Shown here piece after piece: positions 6,285-14,153 of a stretch of 26,277 nucleotides of DNA. The position numbers were made by a program, and so were the translations under genes. Below the pieces are notes generated by a model, which saw only the letters and a program-made list of their open reading frames with translations, ran no database searches and had not been told where the DNA came from. Each line of letters opens with the position of its first letter. Within the stretch, counting starts at the first letter, position 1. Origin of the DNA: Aalborgiella sp031390045. Lineage in GTDB: Bacteria > Pseudomonadota > Gammaproteobacteria > Burkholderiales > Burkholderiaceae_C. The stretch is taken from NCBI GenBank assembly GCA_031390045.1, contig JANMTB010000013.1, positions 1 to 26,277 on the forward strand, read 5' to 3'.

Positions 6285-7895
6285 TTAGGTTTTTATCACT
6301 GCTTTATTAGCTGTTTTTGTAGCAGATTTAGCAGTATTAGAGGCTTTTTTTACTATACTTTTAATAGCATTAGAGGCAATTGATACGCCGGCTACCGATT
6401 TATTACTCTCTAAATTAAGCAAATAATTCAATAACAGCAAAACCGGGCGTCCCGTAGAGCCCTTAACCGCCCCACTTTTCCACGCCGTACCCGCAATATC
6501 CAAATGCGCCCATGGGTAGCTGGCGGTGAATTTTTGCAAAAACTTGGCGGCGGTGACGGAGCCTGCAGCGCGGCCAGCGACGTTGGCCATGTCGGCGAAG
6601 TTGGATTTGAGGCCTTCTCCATATTCGTCGTCCAAAGGCATGCGCCAGCAGGGGTCGCCACTGGATTCGCCAGCTTTGAGCAAAGCGTTGGCCAAATCGT
6701 CGTTCGCGCTAAACAGACCGCTGCGAACTGCGCCCAAGGCGATGACGCAAGCACCCGTCAAAGTGGCGATGTCGATGACAGCGGCGGGTTTGAATCGCTC
6801 GGCATAGGTCAGCGCGTCGCACAGCACCAAGCGGCCTTCGGCGTCGGTGTTGAGGTTTTCAATGGTTTGGCCGCTCATGCTGGTCACCACGTCGCCTGGT
6901 TTCACGGCTTTGCCGCTGGGCATGTTTTCGCAGGCAGGAATCAAGCCGACGACGTTGATTTTCGGCTGAATCCCTGCCAAAGCGCGGAATGTGCCCAACA
7001 CGCTGGCTGCACCGCACATGTCAAACTTCATTTCGTCCATCTCTGGCGCGGGTTTGAGCGAAATACCGCCGGTGTCAAAGGTGATGCCTTTGCCGACCAA
7101 CACGGTAGGCGCAACCGTTTTGGCTGCGCCGTTGTATTTCAAAACGATGAAGCGCAACGGCTGGTCTGAGCCCTGAGCCACTGACATGAAGGAACCCATG
7201 CCCAGTTTGGCGACTTCTTTAAGACCGAGGACATCAACACTCATGTTTTTGTACTTAGACAGGCTTTTTGCCGCTTTGCCTAATAGGTCTGGCGTGGCGT
7301 GATTTGCAGGGCGATTTCCCCACTCTTTTGCGAATTCAATACCCGATATAGCCGGCGTGATATATGCCTGTATAGCTATTAATTGTGTAGCGTTAAATGC
7401 TTTCTTGTCAACGACAACTGAGATTGAATTCAGCTTGCGAGGTTCAACTTTTGTTTTGGTACTGGTGTAAACGTAGCTGGCTTCTGCAGCGCAAATCACA
7501 GCTGCTTTTACGCCCTCTTCGCTGACTTTGTCCAACTCACTGAGGCAAATCACCAACTTTTTAGCCGATGTAGATTTGATGCCAGAAACCGCTGCTGTTA
7601 CCGCTGTTTTGATGCTTTTAACCGACCCGTCACCTGCACCAACCAAGACAGTGCGCGTAGCCGCTGTGGTGTTAGATCGATAGATTTGAAGTAATTTGCC
7701 AGTTTTTGCCTCAAAATCACCCTCTTTCAGGGCTTGGGAGATCAAATCTTTCAAATTTTCTGAAGTTTTACCCTTGGAACTAACTTTGGAATTAACCTTG
7801 TCTTGAGTAAACGACTCTGGAACGAGCACAATCAAGGCGTCGCAGGCGGTTTTACTGGTTTGCGTTAAGTCTTGGGCAATGAGTTTCAATTCCAT
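6285..7895 (-). CDS. pepA: Leucyl aminopeptidase (M17), with repeat-derived segments
   Basis: This 536-residue cytosolic di-metal aminopeptidase removes N-terminal residues from peptides. The metal and active-site segments VGKGITFDTGGISLKP (267-282) and NTDAEGRL (349-356) are intact, as are MDEMKFDMCGAA and the end of the catalytic domain near GRPVLLLLNYLL. The protein is longer than the usual 480-500 residues. The last 40 residues form a Lys/Ala/Ser-rich tail, part of which (about 500-516) is encoded by a copy of the 48-bp repeat. Residues about 168-184, in the linker before the catalytic domain, are encoded by another copy. The gene is divergent from lptF and leads into holC. Three AACGGA hexamers, spaced 10-11 bp, lie just upstream of the ATG. 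Confidence 0.94.
   Translation of the reverse strand: MELKLIAQDLTQTSKTACDALIVLVPESFTQDKVNSKVSSKGKTSENLKDLISQALKEGDFEAKTGKLLQIYRSNTTAATRTVLVGAGDGSVKSIKTAVTAAVSGIKSTSAKKLVICLSELDKVSEEGVKAAVICAAEASYVYTSTKTKVEPRKLNSISVVVDKKAFNATQLIAIQAYITPAISGIEFAKEWGNRPANHATPDLLGKAAKSLSKYKNMSVDVLGLKEVAKLGMGSFMSVAQGSDQPLRFIVLKYNGAAKTVAPTVLVGKGITFDTGGISLKPAPEMDEMKFDMCGAASVLGTFRALAGIQPKINVVGLIPACENMPSGKAVKPGDVVTSMSGQTIENLNTDAEGRLVLCDALTYAERFKPAAVIDIATLTGACVIALGAVRSGLFSANDDLANALLKAGESSGDPCWRMPLDDEYGEGLKSNFADMANVAGRAAGSVTAAKFLQKFTASYPWAHLDIAGTAWKSGAVKGSTGRPVLLLLNYLLNLESNKSVAGVSIASNAIKSIVKKASNTAKSATKTANKAVIKT
6350..6397 (-). repeat. 48-bp repeat family, copy D, in frame in the pepA tail
   Basis: The coding strand carries TAGCCGGCGTATCAATTGCC and then GCTATTAAAAGTATAGTAA, the second half being identical to copy A. 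It encodes about residues 500-516 of PepA, beyond the conserved catalytic domain. Confidence 0.75.
7345..7392 (+). repeat. 48-bp repeat family, copy E, in frame inside pepA
   Basis: The plus strand carries TAGCCGGCGTGATATATGCC followed by GCTATTAATTGTGTAG, a diverged copy of the element. It falls in pepA codons about 168-184 without disturbing the frame. Confidence 0.6.
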
Positions 7896-7987
7896 CGTTT
7901 GTTCCGTTTAGGCTCCGTTTGGGTCCGTTAGTGTTCATTAGTATCAGTGACTGAATACTGCTATTTATATCCGTAAAATAAGCCTCA

Positions 7988-9223
7988 ATGTTATTCCATT
8001 CTTCAGTTCGAAAAGAATTAAGCCGCACTTTTGGTGCTTCGCTCGTTGTTCTCATTACAGTAGTGATGACCATGATGCTGATTCGCGTGCTGTTTTTAGC
8101 AAATAAAGGCCGTGTTAACCCGACGGATGTGCTGCTCGTCATGGGGTATTTCGTTTTGGGGCATTTATCCACAATTTTGACGCTTTGCTTGTTTATCTCC
8201 ATTGTGGTTGCCTTGTCGCGCATGTACAGCGACAGCGAAATGGTGATTTGGAACGCCAGTGGCCGCGGTTTGACAGGTTTTATCAGCCCACTTGTTAGCT
8301 TTGCCTGGCCAGTGTGTTTGGGCATTGCGGTGTTGGCGTTGTTTGTCTGGCCGTGGTCTAACGAGCAAGCGCAAAATATGCGCACCAAATTTGAGCAGCG
8401 CAGCGACCTAGACCGCATCGCTCCGGGTACATTTCAAGAATCGGCTAATGGCAGTCGGGTGTTTTTTATTGACAAAGAAGACCCTTCTCTTACTGCACCC
8501 AAGACAGATACAACCAAAACCCCTACAAATAATGCTAATGACAAAAAAGCAAACCCAAAAAAGACTGAAACACCTGATCCCTTGACGCAACAAGAAGAAA
8601 AATATGGCTATGGGCGCAACAACATTTTCATTTCAGAAGTCGCGAATGGTAGAGAGTCAGTCACCACCGCTCGTGCCGGGCGTATTGAAAACCGCGATGG
8701 CAGCAAGTATTTGTTACTCAATACGGGACAGCGCTCTGAACTAGATCGAAAAACCGGGCAAACCAAGGTCAGCGAGTTTGAGGAGTATGGCAATTTGATC
8801 AGAAATGCCAAACTCACGCCATTTGAGGGTGGGCCATTCAAAGCCAAATCAAGCTGGACTTTGCTGCAAAACCGCACGAATGGCCACATGGGCGAGCTGG
8901 CCTGGCGGCTGGGTTTGGCCTTTGCCGCCGTGAATTTCATCATCTTAGGCGCAGCAGTTGCCAGCGGCAACCCCCGCGCGGGGCGAGGCGGTAGTTTCGC
9001 GTTTGCGCTCTTGGCATTCGTGTTTTATTACAACTTGATCAACATGTCGCAAAGTTGGATTGCCAGTGGGCAGTTTCGCTTTACCAATGTGATTTTTATT
9101 TTGCACGGTAGCGCGTTTGCTTTAGGCGCGCTGTGGATGGCGAAGCGGCACAACAACTGGTCATTTTGGGCGTATTTAAAATCATTGCGTAATCGGGAAC
9201 TCTCACCAAGGCTGGCCTCATGA
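7988..9223 (+). CDS. lptF: LPS export permease LptF
   Basis: This 411-residue inner-membrane protein forms, with LptG, the transmembrane part of the LptB2FG transporter that lifts LPS from the inner membrane into the Lpt bridge. It has three membrane segments before and three after a periplasmic jelly-roll domain. The N-terminal MLFHSSVRKEL and the S-D-S-E-M-V-I-W-N-A-S-G coupling-helix region are typical and fix the start. The family is usually about 360-370 residues. The extra length is a Lys/Thr/Pro/Asn-rich stretch at about 166-205 inside the periplasmic domain. It is divergent from pepA, as in many proteobacteria, and its stop overlaps the lptG start (ATGA), implying coupled translation at equal dose. 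Confidence 0.94.
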   Translation: MLFHSSVRKELSRTFGASLVVLITVVMTMMLIRVLFLANKGRVNPTDVLLVMGYFVLGHLSTILTLCLFISIVVALSRMYSDSEMVIWNASGRGLTGFISPLVSFAWPVCLGIAVLALFVWPWSNEQAQNMRTKFEQRSDLDRIAPGTFQESANGSRVFFIDKEDPSLTAPKTDTTKTPTNNANDKKANPKKTETPDPLTQQEEKYGYGRNNIFISEVANGRESVTTARAGRIENRDGSKYLLLNTGQRSELDRKTGQTKVSEFEEYGNLIRNAKLTPFEGGPFKAKSSWTLLQNRTNGHMGELAWRLGLAFAAVNFIILGAAVASGNPRAGRGGSFAFALLAFVFYYNLINMSQSWIASGQFRFTNVIFILHGSAFALGALWMAKRHNNWSFWAYLKSLRNRELSPRLAS

Positions 9224-10389
9224 AAACCATTCGCCAGCTGATTTACAAAGAAACGTTTCTATCGGTCGCTTTTGTCGCTATGGGGTTTCTAGCGCTGTTT
9301 TTCTTTTTCGATTTGGTGGACGAGTTGGCGCAGATTGGCAAATCTTTTGCGGGTAGCGAGTTTGGCACCTACAAGATACAACATGCCTTGCTCTATGTGT
9401 TGTTGTTAATTCCTAATCATCTTTACGAGCTTTTGCCAATCGCTGTATTGATTGGCGGTGTGTTTGTGATGGCGAGGTTTGCACACAGCTCAGAGTTCAC
9501 AATTTTGCGCACCAGCGGGCTGGGGCCAGGCTTAGCTTTGAAGATGTTACTGGGCTTAGGGGCTGCGTTTGTGGCTATCACATTCATCATCGGTGACTAT
9601 GTAGCGCCACTGGCGGATCGCACGGCGCAGCTCTTAAAAGCGCGCTATTTAGGACAAATATCCATTGGACAAACAGGTGCTTGGTTGAAAGAGAAAAAAG
9701 GCAATAAATCGTACGCTGTCAACGTATCCGCCCTATCCTCAAACGCAGATATGCTGAATGTTCGGATTTTTGAATTTGATGCTGGTGGCTCCATTTTGTC
9801 AACCATGCAAGCCAAACAAGCGGTATTTAACGACGATAAAACTTGGGGGCTGAAGAACGTGCGCCGAAGCGAGTACGCGATTGATGGGACACAGAGTAAT
9901 TCAGTAGACGCTGCAGGCGCCGCGAGTGTCAATGCTAAATACAAGCGGGCTAATATCAAACACTCTCAACTCGACACCTATACTTGGAAAACCGACTTGA
10001 ACGCAGACATGGTATCTGTAGCGCTCTTAAAACCCGACCGCATGGGCACTTTAGATTTATTTCAATACATTCGCCATTTGAATGCGAACAAACAAGTGGC
10101 GCAGTTGTACGAAATTCAATTTTGGAAAAAAGTCTTTTACCCGCTTAGTTGCCTCGTCATGTTGGTATTAGCTCTGCCCTTTGCTTACCTGCACTTTCGT
10201 GCTGGCGGCATCACTGCTTATGTGTTTGGTGGCGTGATGGTGGGCATCAGCTTTTTTGTGCTGAACAATATTTTTGATTATTTTGGCAATCTTCTGTCGT
10301 GGAATCCGTTGTTAACGGCTGCCGCGCCAAGCATGGTTTATTCGCTGCTGTCTTTGGCGGCGTTCAGTTTGTTGGTGTTCAGGCGATGA
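9220..10389 (+). CDS. lptG: LPS export permease LptG
   Basis: This 389-residue partner of LptF has the same plan, with three membrane segments, a periplasmic beta-rich domain and three more segments. Typical signs are the N-terminal RQLIYKETFLSVAFVAMGF, an E-F-T-I-L-R-T-S-G coupling-helix stretch, and the C-terminal run VFGGVMVGISFFVLNNIF leading to LLTAAAPSMVYSLLSLAAF. The length is normal. The gene begins within the lptF stop and its own stop overlaps the start of the chelatase gene (ATGA), so three genes are chained. LptB is not in the window. Confidence 0.94.
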   Translation: MKTIRQLIYKETFLSVAFVAMGFLALFFFFDLVDELAQIGKSFAGSEFGTYKIQHALLYVLLLIPNHLYELLPIAVLIGGVFVMARFAHSSEFTILRTSGLGPGLALKMLLGLGAAFVAITFIIGDYVAPLADRTAQLLKARYLGQISIGQTGAWLKEKKGNKSYAVNVSALSSNADMLNVRIFEFDAGGSILSTMQAKQAVFNDDKTWGLKNVRRSEYAIDGTQSNSVDAAGAASVNAKYKRANIKHSQLDTYTWKTDLNADMVSVALLKPDRMGTLDLFQYIRHLNANKQVAQLYEIQFWKKVFYPLSCLVMLVLALPFAYLHFRAGGITAYVFGGVMVGISFFVLNNIFDYFGNLLSWNPLLTAAAPSMVYSLLSLAAFSLLVFRR

Positions 10390-10778
10390 CGAATACAAAT
10401 CAATTTAAAAATCCACAGCAATCCTCCATTATTCTGTTCGGCCATGGCTCACGCGATGCTTTGTGGCATTTGCCGATTCAAGCCGTGGCTGAGCGCATTC
10501 GCGCTTCTTCCCCTAGCACTTCTGTAACCTGTGCATATTTGGAGCTCACTGAGCCCTCTTTGATCGCTACAGCAGCGGCATTGGCAGATACTGGCGTCAA
10601 TCACATCACGATCTTGCCCATGTTTTTAGGCGTAGGCAGGCATGCGCGTGAGGATTTACCAGCATTGATAGTTGAACTCAAGCAAAACCACCCAAAAATT
10701 GTTTTTCAAGTGCAGCCCGCCGTGGGAGAGAATCCCGAAGTTTTGGATTTATTGGCGAAAATCGCCCTTTCAAACTGA
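10386..10778 (+). CDS. cbiX: Sirohydrochlorin chelatase family protein (CbiX/SirB)
   Basis: This 130-residue single-domain protein resembles CbiX-short/SirB chelatases, which insert Fe or Co into sirohydrochlorin for sirohaem or cobalamin. The metal-binding histidines are visible in LFGHGSRD (about residues 17-24) and in PMFLGVGRHAREDLP (about 77-91). The ATG at 10386 is chosen because it overlaps the lptG stop as ATGA and leaves the family's normal length; the upstream in-frame extension would be the lptG tail read in another frame. Sirohaem is the cofactor of sulfite and assimilatory nitrite reductases, which fits the following CysB-type regulator and the nitrate locus. The coupling to LPS export genes looks like positional chance. 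Confidence 0.85.
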   Translation: MTNTNQFKNPQQSSIILFGHGSRDALWHLPIQAVAERIRASSPSTSVTCAYLELTEPSLIATAAALADTGVNHITILPMFLGVGRHAREDLPALIVELKQNHPKIVFQVQPAVGENPEVLDLLAKIALSN

Positions 10779-10804
10779 AAGCCATATAAAAAACCATATA
10801 ACTT

Positions 10805-10833
10805 TTGGTTGTATGTTGAAATCAATGCATAAT
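10805..10833 (+). promoter_or_regulatory. Candidate promoter of the CysB-type gene
   Basis: TTGGTT (10805-10810) and CATAAT (10828-10833) are separated by 17 bp, in the 82-bp gap before the regulator. The ATG at 10861 has AGGA 6 nt upstream. This is a weak sigma-70-type match. Confidence 0.4.
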
Positions 10834-10860
10834 GAATCACTTCTTTAGCTAGGATTCAAT

Positions 10861-11823
10861 ATGAACCTTCACCAATTTCGATTTGTTCAAGAGGCAGTTA
10901 GACGCAACCTAAACCTGACGGAAGCTGCTAAAGCGCTGCACACATCGCAGCCCGGCGTATCTAAAGCGATCATCGAGTTGGAAGAAGAACTGGGCGTTGA
11001 AATTTTTGCGCGCCACGGAAAACGGCTAAAACGCATCACCGAGCCAGGTCAACACGTGATTGCCAGCGTCGACTTGATCATGCGCGAACTGGGTAATTTG
11101 AAGCGTATTGGCGAACAATTCAGTGCAGAAGACAGTGGCACCTTGTCTATTGCCACCACCCACACGCAAGCCCGCTATGTACTGCCGCAACCGATTGCTC
11201 GCCTGCGCGAAGAGTACCCAAAAGTCAACATTAGCTTGCACCAAGGCTCGCCGGATCAAGTGGCGAAAATGTTGATAGACGAAGTCGCAGAAATCGGCAT
11301 TGCTACCGAGTCGCTAGCGCACGACGACCAATTGGTGTCACTACCTTGCTATGAATGGCAGCACGTTTTGGTCATGCCGAACGACCACCCGTTAGCACAA
11401 GCATCAAAGCGCGACAGCTTGAGTTTGGAAGATTTGGCAAAAGAATCGCTGATTACCTATCACCCATCTTTCACGGGTCGAACCAAGATTGATTTGGCTT
11501 TCGCCAATAAAAAACTACAACCACGCATTGCTCTAGAAGCGATTGACTCCGATGTGATCAAAACCTACGTCCGTACCGGCTTAGGCATTGGTATTGTGGC
11601 GGAAATGGCAGTACGAGAGGGTTTAGGGCATGATACCAACCAAGATTTGACCGTTATTCCAGTAGGATACCTGTTTGGCCACAACGTCGCGCGGGTTGCC
11701 TTCAAACGCAGCGCTTACTTGCGCAATTTCGTCTATAAATTTGCCGAATTGCTAAGCGACCGCTTGACGCGTGACCTCGTCATCCAAGCCATGAATGGCA
11801 AGGGTGATGATTATTCAATGTAA
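10861..11823 (+). CDS. cysB: CysB-family LysR-type regulator
   Basis: This 320-residue DNA-binding regulator has an N-terminal winged helix-turn-helix (NLTEAAKALHTSQPGVSKAIIELEEELG, about residues 17-45) and a C-terminal inducer domain. MNLHQFRFVQEAVRRNLNLT and the ATTHTQARYVLP stretch (about 98-109) are diagnostic of the CysB/Cbl subgroup; the Thr residues there line the sulfate/acetylserine site in CysB. It would activate sulfate assimilation genes and possibly respond to sulfur and nitrogen supply. The preceding sirohydrochlorin chelatase gene fits, because sulfite reductase needs sirohaem. A Cbl-like role cannot be excluded. Confidence 0.92.
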   Translation: MNLHQFRFVQEAVRRNLNLTEAAKALHTSQPGVSKAIIELEEELGVEIFARHGKRLKRITEPGQHVIASVDLIMRELGNLKRIGEQFSAEDSGTLSIATTHTQARYVLPQPIARLREEYPKVNISLHQGSPDQVAKMLIDEVAEIGIATESLAHDDQLVSLPCYEWQHVLVMPNDHPLAQASKRDSLSLEDLAKESLITYHPSFTGRTKIDLAFANKKLQPRIALEAIDSDVIKTYVRTGLGIGIVAEMAVREGLGHDTNQDLTVIPVGYLFGHNVARVAFKRSAYLRNFVYKFAELLSDRLTRDLVIQAMNGKGDDYSM

Positions 11824-11864
11824 TTAACGACATAATTCAAGCTGTAATTAACCTCGACGTTCAA

Positions 11865-13022
11865 ATGACAGTACGCACCCCACACGTTCAAACAAAACTC
11901 CCTTCCGTCGGCACCACTATTTTCACCGTTATGTCAGCCCTGGCGACCGAGCATAAAGCCGTCAACCTCGGCCAAGGTTTTCCAGATTTTGATTGCGACT
12001 CCAAGTTAGTAGCCGCCGTGAATCAGGCTATGACAGCAGGCTTGAACCAATACCCACCCATGACTGGAGTCGATGTATTACGTGATGCTGTTGCTTCTAA
12101 AATAATAGCACTCCATAAAAAGAGCTATGACCCACTGAGTGAGATCACCATTACCGCCGGTGCCACACAAGCCATCATTACCGCGATTTTGGCAGTCGTG
12201 CATCCTGGTGATGAAGTTATCGTTTTAGAGCCCTGCTACGACAGCTATGTGCCCAATATCGAGCTGGCAGGCGGCAAAGTGGTTCGTGTGCCGTTGACAC
12301 CGGGCACCTTCAAACCGGATTTCGACAAAATCAGCGCCGCCATTACGCCAAAAACCCGCGCCATCATCATCAACTCCCCGCACAACCCCAGCGCCACGAT
12401 TTGGAGCCGGGAAGACATGCTGAAATTGCAAGACGTGTTGGATCCGACCGATATTTTGCTCATCAGCGACGAAGTCTATGAGCATATGGTCTATGACGGC
12501 CAAGAGCACCAAAGCGCCGCCCGCTTCCCTGGCTTGGCTGCGCGTGCCTTCATTGTCTCCAGTTTCGGAAAAACCTACCATGTCACGGGTTGGAAAGTAG
12601 GCTTCGTCGCTGCGCCAGCCGTATTAAGCGCTGAATTTCGCAAAGTTCACCAGTTCAACGTCTTCACCGTTAACACGCCAGTGCAATATGGCTTGGCCAA
12701 CTACATGAAAGACGCGCAGCCCTACCTGTCATTACCAGCGTTTTACCAGCGCAAGCGCGATTTGTTCAAAGCAGGATTAGTAGCAACAAAATTCAAAATA
12801 CTGCCCAGCACAGGCAGTTATTTTCAATGCGTCGATATATCCGATGTGAGTGACTTGTCCGAAGCCGACTTTTGCAAATGGTTAACCACAGAAATCGGTG
12901 TTGCTGCGATTCCGTTGTCTGCTTTTTACGGTAACAGTTTCGATCAGCGCATCGTGCGTTTTTGCTTTGCGAAGAAAGACGATACTTTGAATTTGGCTTT
13001 GGACAAACTCAAAAAACTTTAA
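11865..13022 (+). CDS. ybdL: PLP-dependent methionine-type aminotransferase
   Basis: This 385-residue class I aminotransferase would transfer the amino group of methionine or a related amino acid to a 2-oxo acid. The N-terminal LPSVGTTIFTVMSALATEH followed by NLGQGFPDF is characteristic of the YbdL group. SPHNPS (171-176), DEVYEH (202-207) and the PLP lysine K236 in SSFGKTYHVTGWKVG are present, as is the C-terminal Arg that binds the substrate carboxylate (VRFCFAK). It lies 41 bp after the cysB-type gene, a setting that fits sulfur amino acid metabolism. No convincing ribosome binding site is seen before the ATG. Confidence 0.88.
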   Translation: MTVRTPHVQTKLPSVGTTIFTVMSALATEHKAVNLGQGFPDFDCDSKLVAAVNQAMTAGLNQYPPMTGVDVLRDAVASKIIALHKKSYDPLSEITITAGATQAIITAILAVVHPGDEVIVLEPCYDSYVPNIELAGGKVVRVPLTPGTFKPDFDKISAAITPKTRAIIINSPHNPSATIWSREDMLKLQDVLDPTDILLISDEVYEHMVYDGQEHQSAARFPGLAARAFIVSSFGKTYHVTGWKVGFVAAPAVLSAEFRKVHQFNVFTVNTPVQYGLANYMKDAQPYLSLPAFYQRKRDLFKAGLVATKFKILPSTGSYFQCVDISDVSDLSEADFCKWLTTEIGVAAIPLSAFYGNSFDQRIVRFCFAKKDDTLNLALDKLKKL

Positions 13023-13066
13023 AAGCTATAAATAGCTAAACTGCTTTATATAAATTCACAAAAGAA

Positions 13067-13097
13067 AAACCCCGCCAACATGACATTGACGGGGTTT
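13067..13097 (-). terminator. Intrinsic terminator after tRNA-Lys
   Basis: Two 12-bp arms (13067-13078 and 13086-13097) pair with a single wobble around a 7-nt loop; the stem core is ACCCCG/CGGGGT. On the minus strand the stem is followed by TTCTTT, so it ends the tRNA transcript. It may also end the aminotransferase message on the plus strand, where the T-run is poorer. Confidence 0.82.
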
Positions 13098-13102
13098 AAA
13101 TT

Positions 13103-13178
13103 TGGTGGGACCTGCGGGGGTCGAACCCACGACAAACGGATTAAAAGTCCGCTGCTCTACCAACTGAGCTAAGGTCCC
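13103..13178 (-). tRNA. tRNA-Lys (anticodon UUU)
   Basis: The minus strand folds as a full cloverleaf of 76 nt. The acceptor stem is GGGACCT/AGGTCCC, the D-arm GCTC...GAGC, the anticodon arm GCGGA-CTTTTAA-TCCGT and the T-arm GTGGG-TTCGACC-CCCGC, with discriminator A. The CCA end is encoded. The anticodon TTT reads lysine AAA/AAG. It stands alone between the aminotransferase gene and tcdA and is followed by a terminator. Confidence 0.97.
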
Positions 13179-13262
13179 AAGTAGTTTTGCAGCTCACTCA
13201 CGTTCACTACAGCACAGCCTCAAATTATAGCGTTATTTTCTACATCTTTCCAGACTGCCACT

Positions 13263-14075
13263 CTAAATTTCCGCTAAATTTGCTAATTTATCCATTGCCC
13301 AACCTGCTGCGCATTGGCCAAACGTAGCTGTGACACTGACGACGGAGCCGTAGCCGCTGCAATTCAAAGTGCTATCAGCTACCGCTACATTAGCCGTTCG
13401 GTCCGGCTGTAACACTGCTTCTTTGCTAAAAACGCAACTCAGCCCGATTTTCTTACCTTCTCGGGCAGCGCCATGCTCTTTACGCAAGCGGTAGCGAAGT
13501 TGCGCTAGCAAGGGGTCGTGTGTAATTTTGGATAAATCGTCAATATCTACCAAATGTGCCAAGCGCTTCCCGCCAGCGGCTCCGACGGAGATAAACAGCG
13601 GTATATTCACTTTATTGCCAGTGTGCTTCATTGCCCAAGCCGCCATTGCTACTTTGGCATGCACTTGGTCACAAGCATCGATGATGACATTCACACCAGA
13701 GGAGACGATAAATTGCCAGTTCTCGGGCGTCACAAAATCGTCGATACAGCTAACTTTGCATGCGGGGTTAATCAAGTTGATGCGCTCTTGCATCGCTACA
13801 ATTTTCGATTGTCCAAGTGTAGTCTGCGTAGCGTGTACTTGACGGTTGATATTTGATTCAGACACATGATCCATATCCACCATGGTGATGCGCCCTACGC
13901 CACTCCGCGCTAAAGCTTCCACCGCCCAAGAACCCACACCACCAATGCCAATGACCATCACGTGCGAACTGCGAATACGTGCTGCACCAGCTGCGCCGTA
14001 AAGCCGATCTAAACCACCGAAGCGTCGTGCATGGTCAAGATCTGCAGTTTCAGGCTGAAGAACATCTATTGACAT
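13263..14075 (-). CDS. tcdA: tRNA threonylcarbamoyladenosine dehydratase
   Basis: This 270-residue E1-like enzyme (formerly YgdL/CsdL) uses ATP to cyclise t6A37 of tRNA to ct6A. The nucleotide-binding loop GIGGVGSWAVEALARSG (about residues 43-59), the V-D-M-D-H-V-S-E-S-N-I-N-R-Q stretch and the DACDQVHAK segment are typical. The length is normal for the family. Its neighbour is a tRNA-Lys gene; a lysine tRNA is one of the t6A-bearing tRNAs, but the adjacency is probably chance. The ribosome binding site upstream of the ATG is weak. Confidence 0.92.
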   Translation of the reverse strand: MSIDVLQPETADLDHARRFGGLDRLYGAAGAARIRSSHVMVIGIGGVGSWAVEALARSGVGRITMVDMDHVSESNINRQVHATQTTLGQSKIVAMQERINLINPACKVSCIDDFVTPENWQFIVSSGVNVIIDACDQVHAKVAMAAWAMKHTGNKVNIPLFISVGAAGGKRLAHLVDIDDLSKITHDPLLAQLRYRLRKEHGAAREGKKIGLSCVFSKEAVLQPDRTANVAVADSTLNCSGYGSVVSVTATFGQCAAGWAMDKLANLAEI

Positions 14076-14105
14076 TGAATACTGTTTAAATTAATAAAAA
14101 AATAG

Positions 14106-14153
14106 CTGTAGCCGGCATTTTAATTGCCTATACTGCTATTTATTTTATAGTGC
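14106..14153 (+). repeat. 48-bp repeat family, copy F, overlapping the cpoB stop
   Basis: The plus strand carries TAGCCGGCATTTTAATTGCC followed by GCTATTTATTTTATAGTG. The copy sits between inverted ends AAATAGC and GCTATTT (14100-14141), so it is palindromic here. The cpoB stop codon and its last codons lie within the element. Confidence 0.72.

Noticed and set aside
6504..7169. 221-codon plus-strand frame opposite pepA
   Set aside because: It mirrors the conserved catalytic domain of pepA, has no ribosome binding site and no family features.
7852..8418. 188-codon minus-strand frame across the pepA/lptF divergent region
   Set aside because: It overlaps the clear starts of both pepA and lptF, and its sequence has no domain-like pattern.
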